In this document: one piece after another, positions 1 to 6,504 of the stretch
Layout of the letters: the number at the start of each line of letters is the position of its first letter
Numbering within the stretch: position 1 is the stretch's first letter
NCBI GenBank assembly: GCA_003153955.1
Contig: PMCB01000073.1
Location: forward strand, 5,692-15,199
DNA: 9,508 nt
Source of the DNA: Dehalococcoidia bacterium
Lineage (GTDB): Bacteria; Chloroflexota; Dehalococcoidia; Dehalococcoidales; Fen-1064
Direction of reading: 5' to 3'
Made by a program: the position numbers and the translations under genes
The notes under the pieces: generated by a model
The model's database searches: none
What the model was told of the DNA's origin: nothing
The model's input: only the letters and a program-made list of their open reading frames with translations

Positions 1-165
1 CAATTTAACATAATATCAAGCGATTCTTTGCGCAAAGCGATGAAAGAACCGGAAAAATACCGCGATTTAATGGTCCGCGTGGCCAGCTTCACGGTCTATT
101 TCGTGGACCTCACCGCCGAGCAGCAAATGGATATCATCAACCGGACCGAGCAGCAGGGCTATTAA
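1..165 (+). CDS. Glycyl radical enzyme (pyruvate formate-lyase family), C-terminal fragment with Ser at the radical position
   Basis: The first 54 codons are the end of a gene that begins before the window. The peptide has the C-terminal glycyl radical domain pattern: QFNII near the start, then PEKYRDLMVRVASFTVYF, then LTAEQQMDIINRTEQ. It aligns by eye with the end of E. coli PflB (PEKYPQLTIRVSGYAVRF). In that family the Gly of RV(S/A)G is converted to a glycyl radical by a radical SAM activase, and the radical drives C-C, C-N or C-O cleavage. Here that position is Ser, codon AGC at 85-87, one transition from GGC. All surrounding conserved residues are kept, so family membership is secure. 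The subfamily and substrate cannot be told from this fragment. Without the Gly the protein should not carry its own radical, unless the base is wrong or a separate spare-part protein supplies one. Confidence 0.88.
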   Translation, partial: QFNIISSDSLRKAMKEPEKYRDLMVRVASFTVYFVDLTAEQQMDIINRTEQQGY

Positions 166-169
166 GCCT
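151..169 (+). repeat. 19-bp direct repeat, copy 1 (end of the glycyl radical enzyme gene)
   Basis: CAGCAGGGCTATTAAGCCT covers the last four codons and stop of the glycyl radical enzyme gene. The identical 19 bases recur at 371-389, exactly 220 bp downstream. The flanking bases differ on both sides, so the repeat is exactly 19 bp. Copy 1 is functional coding sequence; copy 2 lies just ahead of the DUF1801 start. Confidence 0.9.
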
Positions 170-190
170 AAGAGGCTGGTTTTTATACGT

Positions 191-207
191 TCGAGTTTCG
201 AACTCGA
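191..207. repeat. Inverted repeat (7-bp arms, 3-nt loop)
   Basis: TCGAGTT and AACTCGA are perfect inverted arms around TCG. No T-run follows, so this is not a typical intrinsic terminator, although it lies just after the glycyl radical enzyme stop codon. Confidence 0.6.
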
Positions 208-228
208 CCGCCTATTACCATTTCATCC

Positions 229-248
229 ATACCGGCGGAAGCCGGTAT
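229..248. repeat. REP-like hairpin (8-bp arms, GGAA tetraloop)
   Basis: ATACCGGC and GCCGGTAT are perfect arms around GGAA, a GNRA-type tetraloop. There is no T-run after it. The GC-rich stem in a spacer after a gene resembles REP-type extragenic palindromes. Whether it is repeated in the genome cannot be seen here. Confidence 0.65.
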
Positions 249-339
249 CTATTGGCAGGTTACAGACTGCTGAAATAGTCTACTTCCCTAAAAGAAAGTG
301 ATGGCTAAATGAAAATAATGAAAGATAAATCCCTCTATA

Positions 340-361
340 TCTCCCTTTCGCGAAAGGGAGA
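340..361. repeat. 22-bp perfect palindrome upstream of the DUF1801 gene
   Basis: Both half-sites read TCTCCCTTTCG on their own strand, with no spacer, giving a perfect 22-bp palindrome. Its right arm contains GGGAG, which would be the ribosome binding site for an ATG at 367. It could be an operator, a REP-like element or a hairpin masking that site. Confidence 0.7.
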
Positions 362-370
362 GTTTCATGA

Positions 371-389
371 CAGCAGGGCTATTAAGCCT
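371..389 (+). repeat. 19-bp direct repeat, copy 2 (upstream of the DUF1801 gene)
   Basis: This is an exact copy of bases 151-169. If the ATG at 367 were used, it would encode residues of an N-terminal extension. Its origin as the end of another gene argues that the DUF1801 protein really starts downstream, at 415. Confidence 0.9.
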
Positions 390-414
390 GGCAAGGTTGA
401 AAAGGGAGGGTAAG

Positions 415-840
415 ATGGTAAAAGCCAATGCGCTTATCGACAATTTTATCGCAGGTTTTGGTGACTGGCGGGGTGATACGATTGCTGACATCCGGCGGGT
501 TATCCATGAAGCTGACCCGGATATCGTCGAGGAAGTGAAATGGCGGGGCGCTGCAGTCTGGTCCCACGATGGCATCGTTTGTGTTGCCAATGCTTTCAAA
601 GACAAGGTAAAGCTGATTTTTTATCGAGGCTCAGATCTGCCTGACCCTGATAAGCTCTGCAATAACGGGTTGGAAGGCAAGCAATGGCGGACAATTGATT
701 TTCATCAGGGAGACACCATCAACAAGACCGCCCTGAAAAACTTCATCCGGGCCGCTGTTGCTAACAACATCACTAAAGTGAAAACCGCCGCCAAGCCTCC
801 CGCTGCGCGGGGGAGCAAACCAAAGAAACCGGTAAAATAG
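415..840 (+). CDS. DUF1801 domain protein
   Basis: A 141-residue soluble protein. Residues about 1-118 match the DUF1801 fold pattern: an N-terminal helix, then IRRVIHEADPDIVEEVKWRG, then the AVWSHDGIVC strands, then AFKDKVKLIFYRGSDLPDP. The tail (about 121-141) is Lys-, Pro- and Ala-rich and probably disordered. The family is widespread. A Bacillus member (YdhG/Fra) has been described as a frataxin-like iron chaperone, but most members have no known role and none is claimed here. I chose ATG 415 because GGGAGG lies 5 nt upstream and the family N-terminus begins there. The in-frame ATG at 367, with GGGAG 6 nt upstream, would add 16 residues encoded largely by the duplicated 19-bp segment. No convincing terminator follows. 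It is probably a single-gene unit. Confidence 0.82.
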   Translation: MVKANALIDNFIAGFGDWRGDTIADIRRVIHEADPDIVEEVKWRGAAVWSHDGIVCVANAFKDKVKLIFYRGSDLPDPDKLCNNGLEGKQWRTIDFHQGDTINKTALKNFIRAAVANNITKVKTAAKPPAARGSKPKKPVK

Positions 841-1191
841 CATAATCTATCATTTCAAAACATATCCATTGAATGGCAATAATTCCGTTTGTTGTCCGGG
901 CGTTTTTTTTATTTCTTTCTGATCTCAATGACAATTATTTTGAGTAATCTCAATAACTCTCCGGCTGTTGTCGCCGGAAAAAGTGTTGCAAATTCATAAC
1001 ATTTTTCTGTGAACTGATTTAAATATTATTTTTACCGGTTTTAGACTTGATTTGATTATTTCGCAATGGTAAAATCTCATCTATACTTAAGTTTATACGT
1101 AACTAGGAACCAGGTTTGCATTTACCGATTAATGTGTATATTCCCATAGCGGGGAAATCAATATCGGCCCGGGATATCAGGAGCGCTGACG
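841..1191 (+). other. 351-bp AT-rich intergenic region ahead of the kinase gene
   Basis: No convincing gene is seen. It holds an isolated T8 run at 903-910 with only a very weak stem before it, two copies of ATCTCAAT at 922-929 and 947-954 with an inverted TTGAG at 940-944, and a 6-bp stem (TCCGGC 960-965 / GCCGGA 973-978). A sigma70-like promoter lies at 1047-1075. The kinase leader would be about 110 nt long. Confidence 0.6.
1047..1075 (+). promoter_or_regulatory. Predicted sigma70-type promoter for the histidine kinase
   Basis: A -35 TTGATT (1047-1052) and a -10 TAAAAT (1070-1075, five of six consensus bases) are separated by an ideal 17 bp. The expected start of transcription is near 1082. 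The kinase ATG at 1192 has AGGAG at 1179-1183, 8 nt upstream. Confidence 0.5.
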
Positions 1192-2436
1192 ATGGATGAT
1201 AAAGCAGCAAAACAGGATAAAAAACCGAAGGCAAGCACCAAGCGTAAAACAACGCCCAAGGGTAAAGAAGCCCTCAATAAAAAAGATAAAAGCGATAGTG
1301 AATTCCGACAGCTGTTCTCGTCAATCAATTTGAGCATGGCTTTACATCAGATGGTTTATGACTCATCGGGTAAAGCCGTAGATTATACAATCACCGATGT
1401 CAATCCTGTATGGGAAATACACACCGGCCTTTCTAAAAAACAGGTTATCGGCAAAAGCCCGGCCGAATTATTCCATGTAGTCCAGGCTCCCAACCTCGAA
1501 GTATTCGCAAAAGTAGCCGCGACCGGAAAAGCCATTACCTTTGAGACCTTTTTCCCGGATATGCGTATTTATTCTCAGGTATTTGCCTTCTCGACCAAAC
1601 CGGGTACTTTCACCACGATAATCTCGGATATCACCGAACATAAAAAGTTGGAATCACGGTTGCAAGAGAGTGAGGAACGTTACCGCGCCCTGGTTGATTT
1701 GACGCCTGACGCAATCCTGGTCCACCGGGACGGAAACATCTATTATGCTAATGCTTCAGCCGTCAGGATGTTCGGGGCTGACACCTTCAGCGAACTGGTA
1801 AAACATAACCTACTGGATTTAATCGCTGCTGAAGACCGGGAAAATGCCAGGACCTCGATAAAAACCGTTGTAGAGGGTAAAACCACGGTGATGACGGAGA
1901 GACGGGCATTCCGTTTGAATGGGCAGCAATGGAGGCTGGAAGCAACCGGTTCCCCGGTCCCCTGGAATAACGAGACATGTGTTCAGGTAATAATCCGTGA
2001 TGTTACCGAGCGTAAAAAGCTGGAGGAAACTCTGGCAACGTCTGAAAGTAATTTCAGGCATTTATGGCAGACAATGTCTATGGGTGTGGTGTATCAGGAT
2101 GCCGAAGGAAAGATTATTTCCATGAACCCCGCGGCTGAACGGATCCTTGGGCAGAACCAGCGGGATTATGTCGGAAGTTCATCACAAGACCATGAACATT
2201 TCACGATTAAAGAGGACAAATCTCCGTTTCCGGGTAATGCCCATCCTTCGATGGTTGCCTTAAAAACAGGCCAAAATATAAATAATGTGGTGATGGGAGT
2301 TTATAACCCACGGGATAAGCAATACCACTGGATTAATGTCAGCGCAATTCCTCTGCTCCAACCCAACGAAACCAAACCATATCAGGTCTACACTATTTTC
2401 GATGACATAACCGAGCGCAAGAATTCAGAAGAATAA
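1192..2436 (+). CDS. Multi-PAS sensor histidine kinase, N-terminal part (three PAS domains) ended by a premature TAA
   Basis: 414 residues with no membrane segment, so cytosolic. Residues 1-36 are a Lys-rich, probably disordered leader. Three PAS domains follow at about 37-149, 160-275 and 284-410. Each ends in the usual S-box exit motif (SDITEHKK, RDVTERKK, DDITERKN). They should sense a small ligand, redox state or light through an unidentified cofactor. There is no kinase core in this piece. The frame stops at TAA 2434-2436 in the middle of an inter-PAS linker. The sequence continues in the same frame with IRQQAEELKTVMDLVPAAIW, the normal start of a further PAS domain, so this is the front half of one interrupted kinase gene. 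Start ATG 1192 is supported by AGGAG 8 nt upstream. If made alone, it would be a sensor-only protein. Confidence 0.85.
   Translation: MDDKAAKQDKKPKASTKRKTTPKGKEALNKKDKSDSEFRQLFSSINLSMALHQMVYDSSGKAVDYTITDVNPVWEIHTGLSKKQVIGKSPAELFHVVQAPNLEVFAKVAATGKAITFETFFPDMRIYSQVFAFSTKPGTFTTIISDITEHKKLESRLQESEERYRALVDLTPDAILVHRDGNIYYANASAVRMFGADTFSELVKHNLLDLIAAEDRENARTSIKTVVEGKTTVMTERRAFRLNGQQWRLEATGSPVPWNNETCVQVIIRDVTERKKLEETLATSESNFRHLWQTMSMGVVYQDAEGKIISMNPAAERILGQNQRDYVGSSSQDHEHFTIKEDKSPFPGNAHPSMVALKTGQNINNVVMGVYNPRDKQYHWINVSAIPLLQPNETKPYQVYTIFDDITERKNSEE
2434..2436 (+). other. In-frame TAA interrupting the histidine kinase gene
   Basis: TAA lies between ERKNSEE and IRQQAEELK, where PAS-linker sequences normally run on without a break. 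Upstream (frame from 1192) and downstream (to 3927) are in the same frame, so one substitution at this codon would restore a kinase of about 911 residues. The candidates are nonsense mutation, sequencing or assembly error, or readthrough. Confidence 0.9.
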
Positions 2437-2457
2437 ATTCGTCAGCAGGCAGAAGAA

Positions 2458-3927
2458 TTGAAGACCGTGATGGACCTGGTTCCCGCCGCAATCTGGGTAG
2501 CTCATGATCCGGAATGTCACAATATTACCGGAAACCGCACCGCTAATGAATTTTATGAAGCTAAAGAAGGAGAAAATGTTTCTGCCGGCCCCGCTTCCGG
2601 TGAGCCTGTTTCTCCCCGCCGGTTTTTCAGGAATGGTAAGGAATTGAAAGCTGAAGATTTGCCAATGCAAGAAGCTGCTGCCCGGAACCAGGTGGTGGAA
2701 GGATCTGAATTTGACGTCAAGGTTCCCAGTGGGAAATCACTCACACTGATGGGTGCAGCGAGCCCATTGCGGGATGAAAAAGGAAAGGTACGCGGAGCTG
2801 TGGCCGCCTTTCTGGACATCACGGCCCGCAGGGAAATCGAAGAACAGAATTTCGAGCATTTGCACATTCTGGAACAGGCTAATGTCTTCGTCAGGGATAT
2901 GGACGGCAAAATTATCTTTTGGAATATGGGCGTTGAAAAGATTTACGGCTATTCTATGGACGAGGCTATCGGAAAAACATCCAATGAACTGTTGAAAACT
3001 GAATTTCACGAACCGCTCCCTGATATCCTGCGTGATTTGACCGCCAAAGGAACGTGGGAGGGGGAATTGGTTCACACCCGGAAAGACGGTGTTAAAATCA
3101 TTTCATCCAGCGTGTGGACGTTTTATCAGGCGGACAAAAATCATGCGGGCATGATTATCGAAGCTAACACCGATATCACCGAGCGGAAAAAAGCAGAAGA
3201 AGCCGCCGTCGAATATTCCAAAAACCTGGAAATTGCCAATAAGGAACTGGAAGCCTTTAGTTATTCCGTTTCGCATGACCTGCAGGCGCCGCTGCGTGCC
3301 CTCGACAGCTTTAGCGAACTGCTGATTGAAGACTACGGGCAGAAAATTGATGAAACAGGACAGGACTACCTCAAACGGATCAGGAAAGCCACCCAGACGA
3401 TGTCCCAGCTGATTAATGACATGCTGAAACTCTCAAGAGTGGTCCGGTCGGAAATCCGGATCGACCTCGTACATTTGAGCGAAGAGGCTAAAGTTATTGC
3501 CGGGGAATTACAGGCCGGTCAGCCGGAACGCAAGGTTAAGTTCGTCCTCGCGCCGGATATATTAGTCGCCGGAGACCGGGGCTTGCTGGATATTGCTTTA
3601 AATAACCTGCTTGAAAATGCCTGGAAATATACATCTAAAAACCCAAATGCCTTAATCGAGTTTGGGCAGACTCAGCAAAATGGCGAAAAAGTGTTTTTTG
3701 TAAGAGATAACGGTATTGGTTTTGACATGATATATAGCGATAAACTCTTTCAACCTTTTCAACGCCTTCATACAGATAAAGAATACCCCGGCACAGGTAT
3801 CGGGTTAGCTATCGTGCAAAGGATTATACGGCGGCATGGCGGCAGGATTTGGGCGGAATCTGAGGTTGGTAAAGGAACCACGTTTTATTTTACAATAGAA
3901 AATGCGTCAGGTTTGGGAAAAAGCTAA
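2458..3927 (+). CDS. Multi-PAS sensor histidine kinase, C-terminal part (two PAS, HisKA, HATPase_c)
   Basis: 489 residues if begun at TTG 2458. PAS domains lie at about 1-123 (exit LDITARRE) and 131-244 (exit TDITERKK), followed by a short helical linker. HisKA is at about 262-330, with the H-box SVSHDLQAPLR and phospho-accepting His273 (codon 3274-3276). HATPase_c is at about 372-482, with N-box NNLLENAWKYT, G1 DNGIGF (417-422), F-box FQPFQRLH and G2 GTGIGLAIVQ (445-454). All catalytic motifs are intact. The core resembles phytochrome-like (Cph1-type) kinases, which pair with Rcp1-type receivers such as the one just downstream. The start is doubtful: TTG 2458, GTG 2467 and ATG 2470 all lack a good ribosome site, and all lie inside the PAS entry helix. 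It is best read as the back half of the gene that starts at 1192. Confidence 0.87.
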   Translation: MKTVMDLVPAAIWVAHDPECHNITGNRTANEFYEAKEGENVSAGPASGEPVSPRRFFRNGKELKAEDLPMQEAAARNQVVEGSEFDVKVPSGKSLTLMGAASPLRDEKGKVRGAVAAFLDITARREIEEQNFEHLHILEQANVFVRDMDGKIIFWNMGVEKIYGYSMDEAIGKTSNELLKTEFHEPLPDILRDLTAKGTWEGELVHTRKDGVKIISSSVWTFYQADKNHAGMIIEANTDITERKKAEEAAVEYSKNLEIANKELEAFSYSVSHDLQAPLRALDSFSELLIEDYGQKIDETGQDYLKRIRKATQTMSQLINDMLKLSRVVRSEIRIDLVHLSEEAKVIAGELQAGQPERKVKFVLAPDILVAGDRGLLDIALNNLLENAWKYTSKNPNALIEFGQTQQNGEKVFFVRDNGIGFDMIYSDKLFQPFQRLHTDKEYPGTGIGLAIVQRIIRRHGGRIWAESEVGKGTTFYFTIENASGLGKS

Positions 3928-3958
3928 ATTCGGACACCCGCCAATTGGATTTTAATTA

Positions 3959-4371
3959 ATGAAAAATATATTCTGCTAACCGAAGACAACCCGGACGATG
4001 TCACGTTAACCAGAATCGCTTTTCGAAAGGCCGGGGTAGCCAACCGCTTGGACGTGGTTTGGGACGGAGTCGAAGCGATGGAATTTCTTTTCGGTACTGG
4101 AAGGTACGCAGGCAGGGATCTCACAAATAAACCTGCCGTAATCTTGCTCGATTTAAAACTTCCGCTGCTTAACGGCGTGCAAGTGCTCAAAGCAATCCGG
4201 GAAAATGTTGCAACAAAAGATATTCCGGTAATAGTGCTTACTTCTTCGATGGAACCCTCCGATCAAAGAGCGTGTAACCATTGTGGAGTAAATGAATACC
4301 TCCAAAAACCGGGCAGTCTCTCAAAATTTATTGAGATCGTCGTCCATATCAAATCAGTATTTTTAGATTAG
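3959..4371 (+). pseudogene. Rcp1/CheY-like response regulator with a frameshifted start
   Basis: A single receiver domain with no output domain, expected to take phosphate from the adjacent kinase. The body reads YILLTEDNPDDVTLTRIAFRK onward. The acidic pair is Glu-Asp (3982-3987), the phospho-acceptor Asp is in ILLDLKLP (codon 4150-4152), the switch Thr is at 4240-4242 and the conserved Lys is in LQKP (4306-4308). The only ATG at the expected place, 3959, is one base out of frame: it reads MKNIFC then stops. One more A in the A5 run at 3962-3966 would give MKKYILLTEDN and a normal protein of about 137 residues. In the coding frame there is no ATG, GTG or TTG between the kinase stop (3925-3927) and TTG 4048, which would delete the acidic pair. 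An ATT start (3955) is the only in-frame alternative. No clear ribosome site is visible. The domain call is firm; whether it is expressed is uncertain. Confidence 0.75.
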
Positions 4372-4535
4372 GGGGACTTAACCTCCATCCTGAATTTTTG
4401 AAAACCTTTCCGGAATAGCCATCATCACGCAAGAAATGGTAAACGTCCCAGTGTCTCCCCCGCCGGTTCGCCGCGTTTCCTCAAGCCCAAATATTACGCC
4501 ATATTCTGCTTTGAAATAAAAATTTCCCGGCAAAC

Positions 4536-4565
4536 TTGGTATCCCCGTTGTGACTCTGCTATTAT
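4536..4565 (+). promoter_or_regulatory. Possible promoter for the AOR gene
   Basis: TTGGTA (4536-4541) and TATTAT (4560-4565) are 18 bp apart, about 30 bp before the AOR start codon. The -35 match is modest. The rest of the 4372-4566 gap shows no gene and no clear terminator for the upstream receiver. Confidence 0.35.
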
Positions 4566-4596
4566 ATTGATAAATTACTTTTGCGGAGGTAGAAAA

Positions 4597-6408
4597 ATGG
4601 TCGGCGGATATATGGGGAAAATCCTGTTTGTGGATCTTTCCACCGGAGAAATCAAAGAAGAACCCACCGATGAGAAAATGGCTAAAGAATACCTGGGCTG
4701 CTACGGCCTCGGCGCCAGGATTTTATACAGCCGGATGAAAGCCGGCGTGGACCCCCTGGGGCCGGAAAATATGCTCGGGTTTGTCACCGGGCCGCTGACC
4801 GGCACGGGCGTTCCTACCGGTTCCCGTTACATGGTCGTCGGCAAATCGCCGCTGACCGGCGGCTGGGGCGATGCCAATTCCGGCGGTTATTTCGGTTCCT
4901 ATCTTAAATTTTCCGGTTTTGACGCTGTGTTTTTCACCGGCATTTCACCCAAACCGGTTTATTTATTGCTGGATAACGGCCGGGTGGAGATTAAAGACGC
5001 CGCCAATCTTTGGGGCAAAGATACTTACGAAACCGAAGATACCCTAATGGCCGAATACGGCAGCACTTCCCGCGTGGCCTGCATCGGGCCGTCCGGGGAA
5101 AAAGTATCGTTAATCGCCGGTATTATGACCGACCACGGCAGCGCTGCCGCCCGCTCCGGATTGGGCGCTGTGATGGGTTCCAAAAAATTGAAAGCGATTG
5201 TTGCCCGAGGCGAAATCGAAGTGCCGATTGTTAACAAAGAAGTGATATCTACGCTCCGGGCCGAGCAGATGAAACAATGGCAGACGATCCGTCCCAACGG
5301 CATGTCCGAAATCGAAGGGCAGCGCAAATACGGCACCAGCAGCAGCAACTACAGTTCGGCGCACAGCGGCGATAGCCCGGTCAAGAACTGGGGCGGCATC
5401 GGTGTTATTGATTTCCCCGACCGAGAAGGCGTCCATCAGGATAAATTCTTAGCCCGGGTGGAGAAAGGGCACGCCTGCTGGCATTGCCCGGTCGCCTGCA
5501 AAGCCGTATTGAAAGCAGGGGAAGGCGAATATAAGTACGCCGCCGGCTGCCACCGTCCCGAATATGAAACGGCGGCGGCTTTCGGTTGTAATTGCCTGAA
5601 TAACGATACAGAATCGATTTCGATGGCCAATGATATCTGCAACCGCGGCGGTCTGGATACGATTTCCGGCGGCAGCGTTATCGCTTTTGCCATGGAATTA
5701 TACGAAAACGGCATTATCACGATGGAAGATACCGGCGGTATCGACCTGAAATGGGGCAACCATCAGGGCATCATCGCTCTAACCGATAAAGTCGTTAAAA
5801 GGGAAGGCCTGGGCGATATCCTGGCGGACGGCGTTAAGAAAGCCGCTGAAAAAATCGGTAAAGGCGCGGAGAAATATGCCGTCCATGTCGGCGGACAGGA
5901 ACCCGGCATGCACGACCCGCGGCTGCCCCGCGGCAACGGTTACCCGATGTCCGCCGCCCGTTACCAGATGGACGCCACGCCGGGGCGCCATATGCTCAGT
6001 TTCGGCACATTTGTTATTTTCCGGCATTGCGTAAATATGACCGGGATGTGTTTCCAGGGCGGATGGTCCGGCAGCCGGGAAAGATTGTTAGGCTTCCTGA
6101 ATGCCGTCACCGGCTGGAACATGACCATGGACCAGATGCTGCTGGCGGGTGAAAGGACGGCCAACATCAGGCACGCCTTCAACCTGCGCGAAGGCATCTG
6201 TGAATTGAACTGGACGCCGCACCCGCGGATTGTGGGCAAGCCGCCGCAGGAAGACGGCCCGCTGAAAGGTTCCACCGCCGATATCGAAGCCCAGATTTAC
6301 TGGGGATTGGGTTCCCTGGACTGGGACCGCTTCACCACCAAGCCCAGTAAAGCCAAGCTGCTGGCTCTCGGCGGACTCGACGATGTCGCCAAAGATTTAT
6401 GGCCGTAA
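4597..6408 (+). CDS. Tungsten-type aldehyde:ferredoxin oxidoreductase family protein
   Basis: 603 residues, the normal length for the family. Members carry a tungsto- or molybdo-bispterin and one [4Fe-4S] cluster in the cytosol, and couple aldehyde oxidation (or acid reduction) to ferredoxin. The N-terminal domain has the pterin/phosphate loop GGWGDANSGGYFG (88-100) and GPSGEKVSLIAG, then SGLGAVMGSKKLKAIV. Cluster ligands are C294-x2-C297-x3-C301 (CWHCPVAC), with C485 in NMTGMCF as the likely fourth. The active-site PEYET Glu and the DATPGRH segment are present. The two DxxGL(C/D) pterin motifs appear as NRGGLD (349-354) and NMTGMC (480-485), with Asn in place of Asp. The start is ATG 4597, with GGAGGT 6 nt upstream. 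A longer frame from TTG 4567 would read through the ribosome site. The substrate is unknown. The downstream SDR could handle an aldehyde or alcohol partner, which is an inference from position only. Confidence 0.93.
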   Translation: MVGGYMGKILFVDLSTGEIKEEPTDEKMAKEYLGCYGLGARILYSRMKAGVDPLGPENMLGFVTGPLTGTGVPTGSRYMVVGKSPLTGGWGDANSGGYFGSYLKFSGFDAVFFTGISPKPVYLLLDNGRVEIKDAANLWGKDTYETEDTLMAEYGSTSRVACIGPSGEKVSLIAGIMTDHGSAAARSGLGAVMGSKKLKAIVARGEIEVPIVNKEVISTLRAEQMKQWQTIRPNGMSEIEGQRKYGTSSSNYSSAHSGDSPVKNWGGIGVIDFPDREGVHQDKFLARVEKGHACWHCPVACKAVLKAGEGEYKYAAGCHRPEYETAAAFGCNCLNNDTESISMANDICNRGGLDTISGGSVIAFAMELYENGIITMEDTGGIDLKWGNHQGIIALTDKVVKREGLGDILADGVKKAAEKIGKGAEKYAVHVGGQEPGMHDPRLPRGNGYPMSAARYQMDATPGRHMLSFGTFVIFRHCVNMTGMCFQGGWSGSRERLLGFLNAVTGWNMTMDQMLLAGERTANIRHAFNLREGICELNWTPHPRIVGKPPQEDGPLKGSTADIEAQIYWGLGSLDWDRFTTKPSKAKLLALGGLDDVAKDLWP

Positions 6409-6423
6409 AAACATGATAAAATA

Positions 6424-6455
6424 GGTTGTGCGAATCAAATAAAATTTCCACAACC
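6424..6455. repeat. Inverted repeat between the AOR and SDR genes
   Basis: GGTTGTG (6424-6430) and CACAACC (6449-6455) are perfect 7-bp arms around an AT-rich 18-nt spacer. No T-run follows. It may be a regulator site or a loose RNA hairpin. A perfect TTGACA at 6471-6476 has no -10 at proper spacing. Confidence 0.4.
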
Positions 6456-6504
6456 GCAATATTCCGTTATTTGACATGACACAATAAAATTTAGGGGGAA
6501 CGTA

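Noticed and set aside
367..414. Upstream ATG of the DUF1801 gene adding 16 residues
   Set aside because: The extension is mostly encoded by the duplicated 19-bp segment taken from the end of another gene, and ATG 415 has a better ribosome site and matches the family start.
883..910. T8 run as an intrinsic terminator for DUF1801
   Set aside because: Only a 3- to 4-bp stem can be formed before it.
928..999. 23-codon frame starting at ATG 928 in the kinase leader
   Set aside because: It has no ribosome site, overlaps a small inverted repeat, and shows no recognisable protein pattern.
4372..4405. GGGGG/CCTCC stem with a T5 run as a terminator after the first receiver
   Set aside because: The stem has a mismatch and only about four pairs, and the T-run is too far away.
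5025..5759. Several minus-strand frames of about 107 codons inside the AOR gene
   Set aside because: The plus-strand AOR frame is continuous with family motifs throughout; the others show no domain pattern.
6471..6490. TTGACA plus TAAAAT as an SDR promoter
   Set aside because: The two hexamers are only 8 bp apart, and no -10 lies at 16-18 bp from the TTGACA.
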